A stretch of 16,450 nt of DNA from JBBDRV01 sp040905285 (GCA_040905285.1 JBBDRV010000226.1:1-16450), one strand, 5' to 3'. Numbered from the stretch's first letter, positions 8,516 through 16,252 are shown. Made by a program: numbers and translations. Notes: a model not told the origin generated them from the letters alone.

Positions 8516-9130
8516 CTAATCATGGGACGTTCGGGCTTTAATCAACATTTCCGGTGCCATCTCTTTCATATGCTGATAGAACCTGTGAACAGGAAGACCG
8601 ACAACATTATAAAAATCCCCTTCAATGCCGGATACAAAAACAGCTCCCTGGTCATCCTGGATTCCATAGGCCCCGGCCTTGTCAAGCGGACTGCCGCTGC
8701 GGACATACATTTCTATTTCATAACTGGATAACGCTGCAAACATTACTTTGGTTCGCTCACAGAACTGTACACGCCTTTCAATCCTTCCCGCCCTGTCCGT
8801 CCGGAGGATCGTCACACCTGTATGGACATAGTGCGATGTCCCGCTAAGCTTTTGCAGCATTGCAACAGCCTCTTTTTCATCTGACGGCTGGCCCAGAATG
8901 TCTCCGCTGTGTACGACGAGGGTGTCTGCCGCTACGATGACTGCATCCGTTTCATGTTCGGCTACAGATACGGCCTTTTGGCCGGAAAGGCTCTTAACCA
9001 CCTCTTCCGGTAATAATTCAGGATCTGTAATCTCTTCTATTCTGCTGGGTATCACGTCAAATGTCAGCCCCATCTTTTCCAGCAGCTTTTTTCTTCTCGG
9101 ACTTTTGGATGCCAGAATTAATCGTGTCAT
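8516..9130 (-). CDS. maf: Maf-family nucleotide pyrophosphatase
   Basis: Maf proteins hydrolyse non-canonical or pyrimidine nucleoside triphosphates (dTTP, UTP, m5UTP and similar) to the monophosphate, and in some bacteria affect septum formation. The 204 residues agree with the family (about 190-200). The N-terminal signature LILASKSPRRKKLL covers residues 4-17, and the active-site acid D69 is in VAADTLVV. The segment GDILGQPSDEKEA carries Gln81 where the family commonly has Lys (GKP). KAGAYGIQDDQGAVFVSGIEGDFYNVVGLP (about 151-180) is highly typical. The ATG at 9130 follows a short upstream frame with the overlap TAATG. It is the first gene of a tight minus-strand group and faces a divergent operon across 142 bases. 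Substrate subclass cannot be fixed by eye. Confidence 0.94.
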   Translation of the reverse strand: MTRLILASKSPRRKKLLEKMGLTFDVIPSRIEEITDPELLPEEVVKSLSGQKAVSVAEHETDAVIVAADTLVVHSGDILGQPSDEKEAVAMLQKLSGTSHYVHTGVTILRTDRAGRIERRVQFCERTKVMFAALSSYEIEMYVRSGSPLDKAGAYGIQDDQGAVFVSGIEGDFYNVVGLPVHRFYQHMKEMAPEMLIKARTSHD

Positions 9131-9272
9131 TATTGATACATATAAAGTGTCTGAACAGATATGAAAATTGACGGATATGAAGTTTGCAGCATCACTGCTT
9201 TTGCAGTTCTTGAAGAAATGCTAACTTAACTCTCCGCGGCGATATAGTAAATCCAACCTTCTGAATAAAAAT
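9131..9272. promoter_or_regulatory. Divergent control region between maf and the DUF3098 operon
   Basis: These 142 bases must hold promoters for two outward-facing operons. A perfect 5-bp hairpin (ACTGC, loop TTTT, GCAGT) lies at 9194-9207, about midway. I cannot place a convincing Bacteroidota-type (TAnnTTTG) or sigma70-type promoter on either strand. Towards maf, the minus strand also carries a 20-codon frame (9192 down to 9130) whose TAA overlaps the maf ATG by one base. Confidence 0.5.
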
Positions 9273-9533
9273 ATGACTGCAAAACAAAGGGGAAAAGGAC
9301 ACAGAAATAAAGAAAAGAAGCCGATGCTTTTTTCCACGCTGAATTACAGGATTATGGGCCTGGGTGTCTTGTTTGTCATTATCGGTTTCACCGCCATGTA
9401 TCTGGAAAACGAGGTTTATGGATTTATTTCACTTTTTATCTCACCAGTCGTTATCCTGGCAGGATATATGGCCGTTATTGTTGCAATATTAAAGCGGGAC
9501 GGGAACTCGTCTGACCTGCAATCATCGGCCTGA
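9273..9533 (+). CDS. DUF3098-like small inner-membrane protein
   Basis: An 86-residue protein with a basic N-terminal tail (MTAKQRGKGHRNKEKK) followed by LFSTLNYRIM and two predicted membrane helices, at about residues 30-45 and 51-72, ending in a short polar tail. The arrangement matches the DUF3098 family of Bacteroidota: a short cytosolic lead with an aromatic-Asn-Tyr motif before helix one, then a loop, then ISPVVILAGYMAVIVAI-like helix two. The function of that family is unknown. The ATG has an A-rich upstream stretch (AATAAAAAT) and no Shine-Dalgarno. The stop is 2 nt before the DUF92 gene, so the two are almost surely co-transcribed and perhaps translationally coupled. Confidence 0.75.
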   Translation: MTAKQRGKGHRNKEKKPMLFSTLNYRIMGLGVLFVIIGFTAMYLENEVYGFISLFISPVVILAGYMAVIVAILKRDGNSSDLQSSA

Positions 9534-9535
9534 AT

Positions 9536-10354
9536 GTGGACAGACTGGTTAATTATATCTTTATTTTTGTATTGATTTTCCTTTTCATCCTGGAAGGTGA
9601 TTCGGCTGACCATATCCGGATTTTTTATGCTTTTCTCCTCTCGCTCCTGTTTTCAGTCAGCTTTTTTTTCCTGAACCGCATTACACTGGATGCCCTGTTT
9701 TCCGCTATTGTTATCGGAACGATCGTTTTCGGCCTGGGCGGGTGGCTGCTGGGTATACTGGTTGTCATCTTTTTTATCAGCAGCATTTTCTTTTCCGGAT
9801 CAGCGGCCAATACGGCTGTTGAACTGTCCCGGCATGGCCGCAGAAACGGACTTCAGGTCTGGTCCAACGGCTTCTGGTTTACCCTGCTTGCGATTCTCTG
9901 GTTTTTAACACAGCAGGAAGAGGTGCTCGTATTGGCTGCAGCGGCTATTGCTACTGTTACTGCAGATACCTGGGCCACGGAACTCGGAAATCGAGACCGG
10001 CAAAGGACCGTGCTTGCAACGAATTTTAAAAACGTACAACCCGGCACGGATGGGGGAATCAGTGTCCGGGGAACACTGGCCGCCCTGGCTGGATCGCTGT
10101 TAATTGCGTTCAGTTTCCGGATTTTCAGCGGGGAATTCGAGACAGCCTATCTAACCGTTATAGCCGCAAGCGGCTTTTTCGGCTGTTTTGCAGATTCCTG
10201 TCTCGGGGCTTTATATCATCAGAACAGGGAAAAGAGGGGATCTGTATGGTCCGGCAGGTTCTTTGAATCCCCGGCCGCTGCAAATAACAGCATTAACCTG
10301 CTGGCATCGGGATCAGGCGTACTGATCGCTCTTTTCCTAATTCAATGGATCTGA
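9536..10354 (+). CDS. DUF92 family membrane protein (TMEM19/VTE6-like)
   Basis: A 272-residue polytopic inner-membrane protein of the DUF92 family, which includes plant VTE6 (phytyl-phosphate kinase) and animal TMEM19. A prenyl- or lipid-phosphate kinase role in this bacterium is only an analogy. Family motifs are present in order: LDALFSAIVIGTIVFGLGGW (about 50-70), RNGLQVWSNG (about 103-112), ATVTADTWATELG (about 138-150), GTDGGISVRGTLAALAG (about 170-187) and a terminal NNSINLLAS. The start is taken as GTG at 9536, because no ATG occurs early in this frame and the membrane-helical N-terminus needs it. An ATG at 9534 overlaps it in another frame but stops after 13 codons. Spacing is 2 nt to DUF3098 and 1 nt to the symporter. 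Confidence 0.88.
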   Translation: MDRLVNYIFIFVLIFLFILEGDSADHIRIFYAFLLSLLFSVSFFFLNRITLDALFSAIVIGTIVFGLGGWLLGILVVIFFISSIFFSGSAANTAVELSRHGRRNGLQVWSNGFWFTLLAILWFLTQQEEVLVLAAAAIATVTADTWATELGNRDRQRTVLATNFKNVQPGTDGGISVRGTLAALAGSLLIAFSFRIFSGEFETAYLTVIAASGFFGCFADSCLGALYHQNREKRGSVWSGRFFESPAAANNSINLLASGSGVLIALFLIQWI

Positions 10355-10355
10355 T

Positions 10356-11705
10356 ATGAAATGGTATAAAAAGCTCCACTGGCAAATCATTATCGGATTG
10401 ATTTCCGGTCTGATCTGGGGACTGATCTCTAGTGCCGCCGGGTTCACGGACTTTACAGTTAACTATATCCGTCCTTTCGGAACCGTCTTTGTTAACCTGC
10501 TCAAGCTTATTGCCATCCCCCTTGTTGTAACTTCGCTGGTGGTCGGAGTCACCAGCCTGAACGACATGACAAAGCTTTCCCGGATGGGGGGAAAGACAGT
10601 TGCCCTCTATATGATCACCACTGTTCTGGCGATTATCATAGGGCTTGCAGTTGTAAATATCATGCAGCCGGGTCAGACTCTGCCTGAAGAGACACGAAAC
10701 AGTTTAATGGACAGCTACAGTGCCAATATCGAAGGCAGTGATCAGGCAGCACAGGATCTCCTTGACCGGAGTCCGATTCAGTTTCTGGTGGATATGGTTC
10801 CCGGGAATGTCGTTGAAGCCGCTTCCGATAATGTAAATATGCTCCAGGTGGTTTTTTTAGCTGTTCTGCTGGGCATCGGGCTGGTCAATATTCCTTTTGA
10901 AAAAAGGGAGGTTCTGGTCAGTTTCTTTGAATCGTTCAATGATGTGATCATTAAAATAGTGGATATGATTATGGTCACGGCCCCATACGGCGTTTTTGCC
11001 TTGATGTCCGCTGTGATTGTCGATCTGGCCGGAGACGATCTTTCCCAGGCTGTACACCTGCTCAGGGCTCTTGGCTGGTATTGTCTGGCGGTAATTTTTG
11101 GACTGACCCTGCACGTTCTGATCGTTTATTCGAGTCTTTTCAAATGGTTCAGCAGGATGAAACTGAGGAATTTTTTCAAAGGCATACGGCCGGCAGTATT
11201 ACTGGGGTTCAGTACCAGTTCAAGTGCCGCAACGCTACCTGTTACAATGGAAAGCGTTGAAAAGAACCTCGGTGTCAATGAAAAGGTCTCAAGTTTTGTA
11301 CTACCCGTCGGGGCTACAATCAATATGGATGGCACCAGTCTGTACCAGGCTGTAACCGCTGTGTTTATAGCCCAGGCACTTGGCATGGACCTGTCCGTTG
11401 CCCAGCAGCTGGGCATCGTATTAACCGCCACCCTGGCTTCTATTGGCACGGCAGGAGTACCGGCGGCGGGTATTATTATGCTGGTCATCGTACTTCAGGC
11501 GATTCATGTGCCTGTGGAGGGAATTGCCCTTATCATGGGGGTTGAAAGAATTCTTGATATGTTGCGTACCGCCGTCAATGTTACGGGAGATGCAGCTGTT
11601 TCTGTAGCTGTCGCCTATTCGGAAGAGCTTTTGGGACCCCTGCATGTGGACAATGGCTTGTCTGCTGATGCCGGAGGTGACAGCGAGAATACCGGGCATG
11701 GCTGA
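10356..11705 (+). CDS. Dicarboxylate/amino acid:cation symporter (DctA/GltP family)
   Basis: Secondary transporter of the SLC1/DAACS family that moves glutamate, aspartate or C4-dicarboxylates inward with Na+ or H+ across the inner membrane. The 449 residues are family length. The serine-rich hairpin HP1 tip STSSSAATLP lies at 286-295, the TM7 NMDGT motif at 323-327, the HP2 segment ASIGTAGVPAAG near 358, and TM8 ERILDMLRTAVNVTGD at 397-412. Compared with GltPh, the substrate-contacting residues D394, R397, T398, N401 and D405 are kept as D401, R404, T405, N408 and D412. The position matching GltPh D390 is Glu397. The retained Arg favours an acidic substrate; aspartate/glutamate versus C4-dicarboxylate cannot be decided. 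It is the third gene of the DUF3098-DUF92 operon, 1 nt after DUF92. Confidence 0.94.
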   Translation: MKWYKKLHWQIIIGLISGLIWGLISSAAGFTDFTVNYIRPFGTVFVNLLKLIAIPLVVTSLVVGVTSLNDMTKLSRMGGKTVALYMITTVLAIIIGLAVVNIMQPGQTLPEETRNSLMDSYSANIEGSDQAAQDLLDRSPIQFLVDMVPGNVVEAASDNVNMLQVVFLAVLLGIGLVNIPFEKREVLVSFFESFNDVIIKIVDMIMVTAPYGVFALMSAVIVDLAGDDLSQAVHLLRALGWYCLAVIFGLTLHVLIVYSSLFKWFSRMKLRNFFKGIRPAVLLGFSTSSSAATLPVTMESVEKNLGVNEKVSSFVLPVGATINMDGTSLYQAVTAVFIAQALGMDLSVAQQLGIVLTATLASIGTAGVPAAGIIMLVIVLQAIHVPVEGIALIMGVERILDMLRTAVNVTGDAAVSVAVAYSEELLGPLHVDNGLSADAGGDSENTGHG

Positions 11706-11835
11706 CAATCCTGATACTGACAGTGGCGGAGTGATAATAAAGATGATATAAATGATGTAGTTGTGGCTGACTTTCTTCGCCGTCAGTCAAAATTGGCACC
11801 TGCCGTCTAATACTGGTATCTGTTTAATGTGTAAT

Positions 11836-11841
11836 TATAAT
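11836..11841 (+). promoter_or_regulatory. TATAAT box upstream of the beta-propeller gene
   Basis: A perfect TATAAT lies 63 bases before the chosen propeller start codon, inside the 199-base gap after the symporter gene. The matching -35 region (CTGGTA at 11813-11818, 17-base spacer) is poor, and Bacteroidota promoters usually look different, so this is a weak call. I see nothing else firm in 11706-11904. Confidence 0.25.
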
Positions 11842-11904
11842 GCAGGTAAGCAGCAGACTGGTGAAGCCGGTTTTGCATTTAATAACAACAAATCTCAAGC
11901 CATT

Positions 11905-13113
11905 ATGACTTTTCAAAGATCAGGGAATTTCTGCAGTAATCTGACTTCACATAGCCGGAAACTCTTGACTCATAATTCATTCCGCTGTCAAAAGATCAAA
12001 AACCCGGGACGGCAACTCATATTGGCAGGTGTGCTGATGCTGTTTTTTTCCGGGATCTCAATGGCGCAGCCGCAGAATGGACGGTATCTCTACCTCAGCA
12101 TGCCGGATGCAGCCCAGTCAGAAGGCCGGTCGGGTCCCGGGGGGCTTCTTGTTTTTGATATTGACAATGGTCATGAGTTCGTGCGCCGTATCGAGATACC
12201 CGTTTTTGATGAAGACGAGGGCTTGCGGGGGCTGACCGGAAACCTGGAAAATCATTCCCTCTACTATTCGACAACAAACAAACGTGTGGGGGCTTTTGAC
12301 CTGGAATCGGAAGAAATTATCTGGGACCGCACTTATGAACAGGGTGCCGACCGGTCATCAATCACAATGAACGGGGAAAAGATCTACGTCCCGACCGGCT
12401 GGTGGTATTCCGGTGACGACAGCGGCATGCTGGTTCTGGATGCAGAAAACGGTGAGCTTATTGACTGGATTTCCGTAGCGCCTTTGGCCCATAACAGTAT
12501 CGTAAGTCTTGATGACCGGCGGGTCTATCTCGGTGCGGGCACGACACTGTCCGCTTTTGACACGGAGACCGACGAGATGATCTGGCATATTGAAGATGTG
12601 GGTGAACGGGGAGTTTTTCCTTTCACGATAGACAGTGAACAACAGTACGGGTATGTCTGTCTTGGCGGTCAGATTGGTTTTGACGTTGTCAATCTGCAAA
12701 CAGGTGAGGCACTGCACCGGGTAGTTGCCGTAGATGAGGAAGGAAAAAAAATTCTCAGCCGCACGCACGGTGCGGGCCTTACGGTTGATGAGAGTGAGCT
12801 GTGGATCAGTGACCAGAACGGGCAGAGACAGTTTATCTTTGATGCCACACAAATGCCCCCTACACAGAAGGGTCATGTGGAGCTTTCCGATACAGGCCAT
12901 GGCTGGGTAACTTTCAGCCTGGACGGCCGGTATGCCTGGGGTCACACACCTGATGTATTTGATGCCGAAACAAAAGAGCTCATAGCGACTCTCGAGGACG
13001 AATACGGCAATCCTGTCAGCAGCTCCAAATTCATAGAAGTCCATTTTCGTGACGGTAAAGTCGTTGAAATGAGCAATGAATTCGCCCTGGGGCGCAAAAA
13101 CAGCAGCAGATAA
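11905..13113 (+). CDS. Secreted YVTN/quinoprotein-like beta-propeller protein
   Basis: A 402-residue exported protein made of beta-propeller repeats. Blade-like units such as GGLLVFDIDNG, KRVGAFDLESEEIIW, GMLVLDAENGELI, TLSAFDTETDEMIW and GFDVVNLQTGEALHR recur about every 45 residues, as in a seven-bladed propeller. The overall layout recalls a family I know from Acidobacteria and Planctomycetes with no assigned function: LVFDIDNG...VRRI near the start, AHN and RTHG histidine motifs, and the ending KFIEVHFRDGKVVEMSNEFALGRK. The hydrophobic signal core is at residues 38-53 (LILAGVLMLFFSG), with cleavage near SMA|QP. The n-region is unusually long, so the true start may differ from ATG 11905; the frame stays open upstream to at least 11761. 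A cytochrome c gene follows 9 nt later, which suggests a periplasmic redox role. Confidence 0.78.
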   Translation: MTFQRSGNFCSNLTSHSRKLLTHNSFRCQKIKNPGRQLILAGVLMLFFSGISMAQPQNGRYLYLSMPDAAQSEGRSGPGGLLVFDIDNGHEFVRRIEIPVFDEDEGLRGLTGNLENHSLYYSTTNKRVGAFDLESEEIIWDRTYEQGADRSSITMNGEKIYVPTGWWYSGDDSGMLVLDAENGELIDWISVAPLAHNSIVSLDDRRVYLGAGTTLSAFDTETDEMIWHIEDVGERGVFPFTIDSEQQYGYVCLGGQIGFDVVNLQTGEALHRVVAVDEEGKKILSRTHGAGLTVDESELWISDQNGQRQFIFDATQMPPTQKGHVELSDTGHGWVTFSLDGRYAWGHTPDVFDAETKELIATLEDEYGNPVSSSKFIEVHFRDGKVVEMSNEFALGRKNSSR

Positions 13114-13122
13114 GATCATTCG

Positions 13123-13584
13123 GTGTCCTATTCATTCTATGTTCGCACGTCTGTATGCATCCTCCTGGTTACGGCCTGCAGTTATAATGCAGGCAGGTGG
13201 GTGGAGGAGCATGGGTACGGACCGGTAACTGAAAAAATAGAAACCGGGGAGCCGGATGAAGAGCTCGCCCGCCAGGGCCGGCAGGCATTCGATTATTACT
13301 GCAGCATATGCCATCGTATGGATTCGGTTTTAACCGGACCGCCGCTTGGCCGCGTTGCCGGCCGGCGGAAACCGGAATTTATAGTCAACTACATTCTCAA
13401 CCCCAGAGAGAACAGGCTGAATCATCCCGCCGGCGTCCGGTTGGGGAAACAGTATTCCGGTATAATGGCTGAAACCGGCATCAGTGAAGAACAGGCACGG
13501 GCGGTCTACGAATATTTACGCTTCTACAGTGAGAACCGTGAAAATCCGGAGAAAACCGGTACTATCGGGCCGGATAAAGAATAA
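13123..13584 (+). CDS. Mono-haem c-type cytochrome lipoprotein
   Basis: A 153-residue electron carrier on the periplasmic side. The N-terminus is a lipoprotein signal: a hydrophobic stretch VCILLVTAC ending in a lipobox, with Cys19 as the likely lipidated residue. The haem-binding motif CSICH is at residues 60-64, with His64 as proximal ligand. GPPLGRVAGRR follows, as in class I cytochromes, and Met115 in YSGIMAE is the probable distal ligand. The helix EEQARAVYEYLRFYSEN closes the fold. The start is GTG at 13123, since no ATG precedes the signal peptide in frame. It lies 9 nt after the propeller gene and is presumably translated from the same message. A plausible role is accepting electrons from, or passing them to, the propeller protein; the physiological substrate is unknown. 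Confidence 0.9.
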   Translation: MSYSFYVRTSVCILLVTACSYNAGRWVEEHGYGPVTEKIETGEPDEELARQGRQAFDYYCSICHRMDSVLTGPPLGRVAGRRKPEFIVNYILNPRENRLNHPAGVRLGKQYSGIMAETGISEEQARAVYEYLRFYSENRENPEKTGTIGPDKE

Positions 13585-13636
13585 TCGCCCCCGGGTGGAG
13601 GAAATATCGGTGAACGGACAGATATAACTGGGATAG

Positions 13637-13665
13637 TTAACCTAAAATTATTTAATTGATATTAT
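13637..13665 (+). promoter_or_regulatory. Possible promoter of the T9SS cargo gene
   Basis: TTAACC (13637-13642) and TATTAT (13660-13665) are separated by exactly 17 bases in an AT-rich stretch, ending 30 nt before the ATG at 13696. They match sigma70 consensus hexamers at 4 and 5 of 6 positions. This is moderate support only, since the primary sigma factor of this group prefers other boxes. Confidence 0.3.
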
Positions 13666-13695
13666 ATGACTGATTAACTGACCTGGCAATCGTTT

Positions 13696-16200
13696 ATGGG
13701 CAAACTGCTACAGCATGCAACAGGATTTTTTAATTTCTCTTTTCTATTCCTGCTGATTGTAGCTGTGGATACAAGTGGACTGTCCGCACAGGTGACTTTT
13801 GAAAATCTGCTTCCGTTTGAACTTGAAATCTCGAATTCTACGGATTTGTCCGATGTGAACTACTGGAGGCTTTCTCCCGCGGATAGTGGTTTCGGCTCTC
13901 TTTTTGGAACAGGCTTTCTGCAGTCTGCCGGCATGTCTGATGGTGGGGAGGAAGGGCATTTTCTCCTGTACAGGCCCGAGGGCCCTTACCTTGCATTGAG
14001 ACCGGGGAACCGGACGGATCGTCCGTTAGTGCGTTTCAGCATATACAACGAAACCGGCAAGACAGTCGATCAGGTCCAGATTGCTTTGAATATGGCTTTT
14101 CAGGTATCAGGAGGCAACGAAGGGGAGCTTGGCATTTCATACAACTCAGGTTCTGTCAGCAGGGGTCGGTCTCTGTTGAATACAGGACAATTCGAGCCGG
14201 CTCCGGAAAACTGGCAGACTACCAGCCTGAATACAATCGTTGAAAATCTGTTCATGGAACAGGGAGACAGCATTGAAGTTTTACTCAGCTTTGAAGGCGA
14301 TGAAGGTGAAACGGTCATGGATGCGGCAGCTATTAACGGCCTGCGGCTGACCCCCGGGGAATTCATTCCGCCGGATACGTTTTCCGTGGGTGACCTGTCT
14401 GTCACTGAAATACTTCCCGGAAGCGCAGTGGGAGGGAAAGAGGTGTCTTTTTTTGAAATATACAATACCACGTATGATTCGGTTGATCTTCGCGGCTTGA
14501 AAGTGCGGGCGGGAGAAGATGAATTCATAATACGTGAGCCGCTTGTCATAGATCCCTATGAGATGGCAGTGATCGCCAATACCGGCATGGAGGAATCCAG
14601 TCTGGTCCCTGACCTGATTTTAGAAAGGATGTACCTTGAATCTGATGGCGGCATGATCGAGTTGATACAGGGGGAAGAAAGAATTCTGCGATCAGCATAT
14701 GACGAGCATCCCGGAAACCGGTCCTGGGAATTGAAAAATGTTCTGCATGCCATGGATGGATATTCTTCCCTTGGCGATTATGAATTATCCGATGAAATTT
14801 GGTCATCCGGCGTTTATGCGTCCCCGGGAACCCGTGGACATACATCCAGGATCTTTACAAGAGAACAGGCTGAAAGCGGAAACTGGCAGATGTTGAGCGC
14901 TCCCGGACGACTCCTGACGAATAAGGCGGTAAATGTCAGCTACTGGACGGACAGCCGGGAAAGAGAGACAAACAGGGAAACCAAAGAGACAAGCGAAACC
15001 GGTAACGTCAGGTTGCCTGCCGGAGCGGGAATACTCACCGACAGAACCGCCGTTCAGGATGCCGGAAGATGGATTGCCGAAGAATCGGACGCGGGGTCTG
15101 AGGTATGGCTGGATCTCCTGGATGCTGAGAATTCATGGATACTTCTCGGGAATCCATTTAACGTGCCTATTCCGATGAAACAGATTCAGGCAGCAGACGG
15201 TGATTTTTACAGCCGGACCGGCCAGGTGTGGGATAACCGGATGCAAACGTTCAAAATTTTAAATCCGGACAATCTGCTCCAGCCCTGGCAGGCGGTGGTT
15301 GTCAGAAACAGGGATGCCGGTGCCGTCCGGTTCGAACCGGCAGCTGATATCGGGAATACACCACCCGCATCGGACAGATCTATTACGTTTAATCTGCAGG
15401 TTTCGGACAACCGGAGGTCACTGACTGACCATGCGGCCGTGCTTTATTTTCATGATGAGGCGAATCATGACAACGACATTCTGGATGTTGAAAAACTGTG
15501 GCCGGTATTCAGCGGAGGTGAGGCAGAAAGTGCGTCTGTACTTTATTTCATCGGGCAGAATGAAAGCGGAGCCTCTTTGCTGGCCCAGGATGCCCGTCCC
15601 TTTGAGCCTGAAAACGGTTTTGAAGTCATGATGGGGTACGGCGACTATAACATTTCGGGAGAGCATACATTACTGTGGGATGAAATGAATAACATTCCCG
15701 ACTACTGGGAAGTCGAGCTGACAGATCTGGAAACAGGCCTGACAGTTGATATGAGGGAAGAGTTCCAGATGACATTTGAAGCTCTGCCCGGTCACCGGAT
15801 CACCCCGGAATTTTCAGAAAGCACTCCTTTTCAGGCGGTTCAACCGGCAGAGTCAAATGAAAGATTCAGGCTGACCATTGACCCGGATCCTCATTCTTCA
15901 GCTGCGAGGCAGGCAGGACAGAGTCTTTCGGGGGATGTGCAATTGCATCAAAATTACCCTAATCCGTTCAGGTCTCTTACCAATATTGAATTTTTCCTTC
16001 CGGAAGAGAGTTCAGTCGTTGTTAGTGTATATAATATCGTGGGTCAGCGAGTAGCACAATTACTGAATGGAACTCTGCCGGAAGGGGAGAGTCCCGAAGA
16101 TCTGGTCTGGGATGCTTCTGAAATGCCCAGCGGAATTTATATATTGCGGCTTGAAATCGGTAATCGCGTATTTACCAGAAAGATGACACTCATCAAGTAA
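13696..16200 (+). CDS. T9SS-exported surface protein with a lamin-tail-like domain
   Basis: An 834-residue protein that should pass the inner membrane by Sec (signal peptide about 1-32, cleavage near LSA|QV) and the outer membrane by the type IX system. The C-terminal sorting domain spans about 747-834. It begins VQLHQNYPNPFRSLTNIEF, continues with VVVSVYNIVGQRV and SGIYILRLEIGNRVFTRKM, and ends TLIK, a textbook T9SS type A tail. Residues about 231-385 look like a lamin-tail domain (SVTEILPG, FFEIYNTTYDSVDLRGLKV, IDPYEMAVIANTG). The N-terminal 200 residues are beta-rich and unassigned; the middle (about 395-730) is also unassigned. No catalytic motif is visible, so the role may be adhesion or carrying other activities. 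It lies 111 nt after the cytochrome gene, probably as its own unit. Confidence 0.88.
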   Translation: MGKLLQHATGFFNFSFLFLLIVAVDTSGLSAQVTFENLLPFELEISNSTDLSDVNYWRLSPADSGFGSLFGTGFLQSAGMSDGGEEGHFLLYRPEGPYLALRPGNRTDRPLVRFSIYNETGKTVDQVQIALNMAFQVSGGNEGELGISYNSGSVSRGRSLLNTGQFEPAPENWQTTSLNTIVENLFMEQGDSIEVLLSFEGDEGETVMDAAAINGLRLTPGEFIPPDTFSVGDLSVTEILPGSAVGGKEVSFFEIYNTTYDSVDLRGLKVRAGEDEFIIREPLVIDPYEMAVIANTGMEESSLVPDLILERMYLESDGGMIELIQGEERILRSAYDEHPGNRSWELKNVLHAMDGYSSLGDYELSDEIWSSGVYASPGTRGHTSRIFTREQAESGNWQMLSAPGRLLTNKAVNVSYWTDSRERETNRETKETSETGNVRLPAGAGILTDRTAVQDAGRWIAEESDAGSEVWLDLLDAENSWILLGNPFNVPIPMKQIQAADGDFYSRTGQVWDNRMQTFKILNPDNLLQPWQAVVVRNRDAGAVRFEPAADIGNTPPASDRSITFNLQVSDNRRSLTDHAAVLYFHDEANHDNDILDVEKLWPVFSGGEAESASVLYFIGQNESGASLLAQDARPFEPENGFEVMMGYGDYNISGEHTLLWDEMNNIPDYWEVELTDLETGLTVDMREEFQMTFEALPGHRITPEFSESTPFQAVQPAESNERFRLTIDPDPHSSAARQAGQSLSGDVQLHQNYPNPFRSLTNIEFFLPEESSVVVSVYNIVGQRVAQLLNGTLPEGESPEDLVWDASEMPSGIYILRLEIGNRVFTRKMTLIK

Positions 16201-16252
16201 ACATAATCTGCACAAGACAGAACATTTCATATTTCATATGACACAATCCCGC

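Noticed and set aside
7979..8731. A 250-codon open frame on the plus strand
   Set aside because: It lies entirely antisense to the end of maf and the start of the TPR gene, both of which have clear signatures. It has no recognisable domain and is best seen as a shadow frame.
11761..11904. A longer N-terminus for the propeller gene, from a TTG at 11761
   Set aside because: The extra 48 residues show no domain and push the signal peptide even further from the N-terminus.
12358..13119. A 253-codon open frame on the minus strand
   Set aside because: It is antisense to the beta-propeller gene, whose repeats and signal peptide are convincing, and it crosses into the intergenic gap without any family motif.
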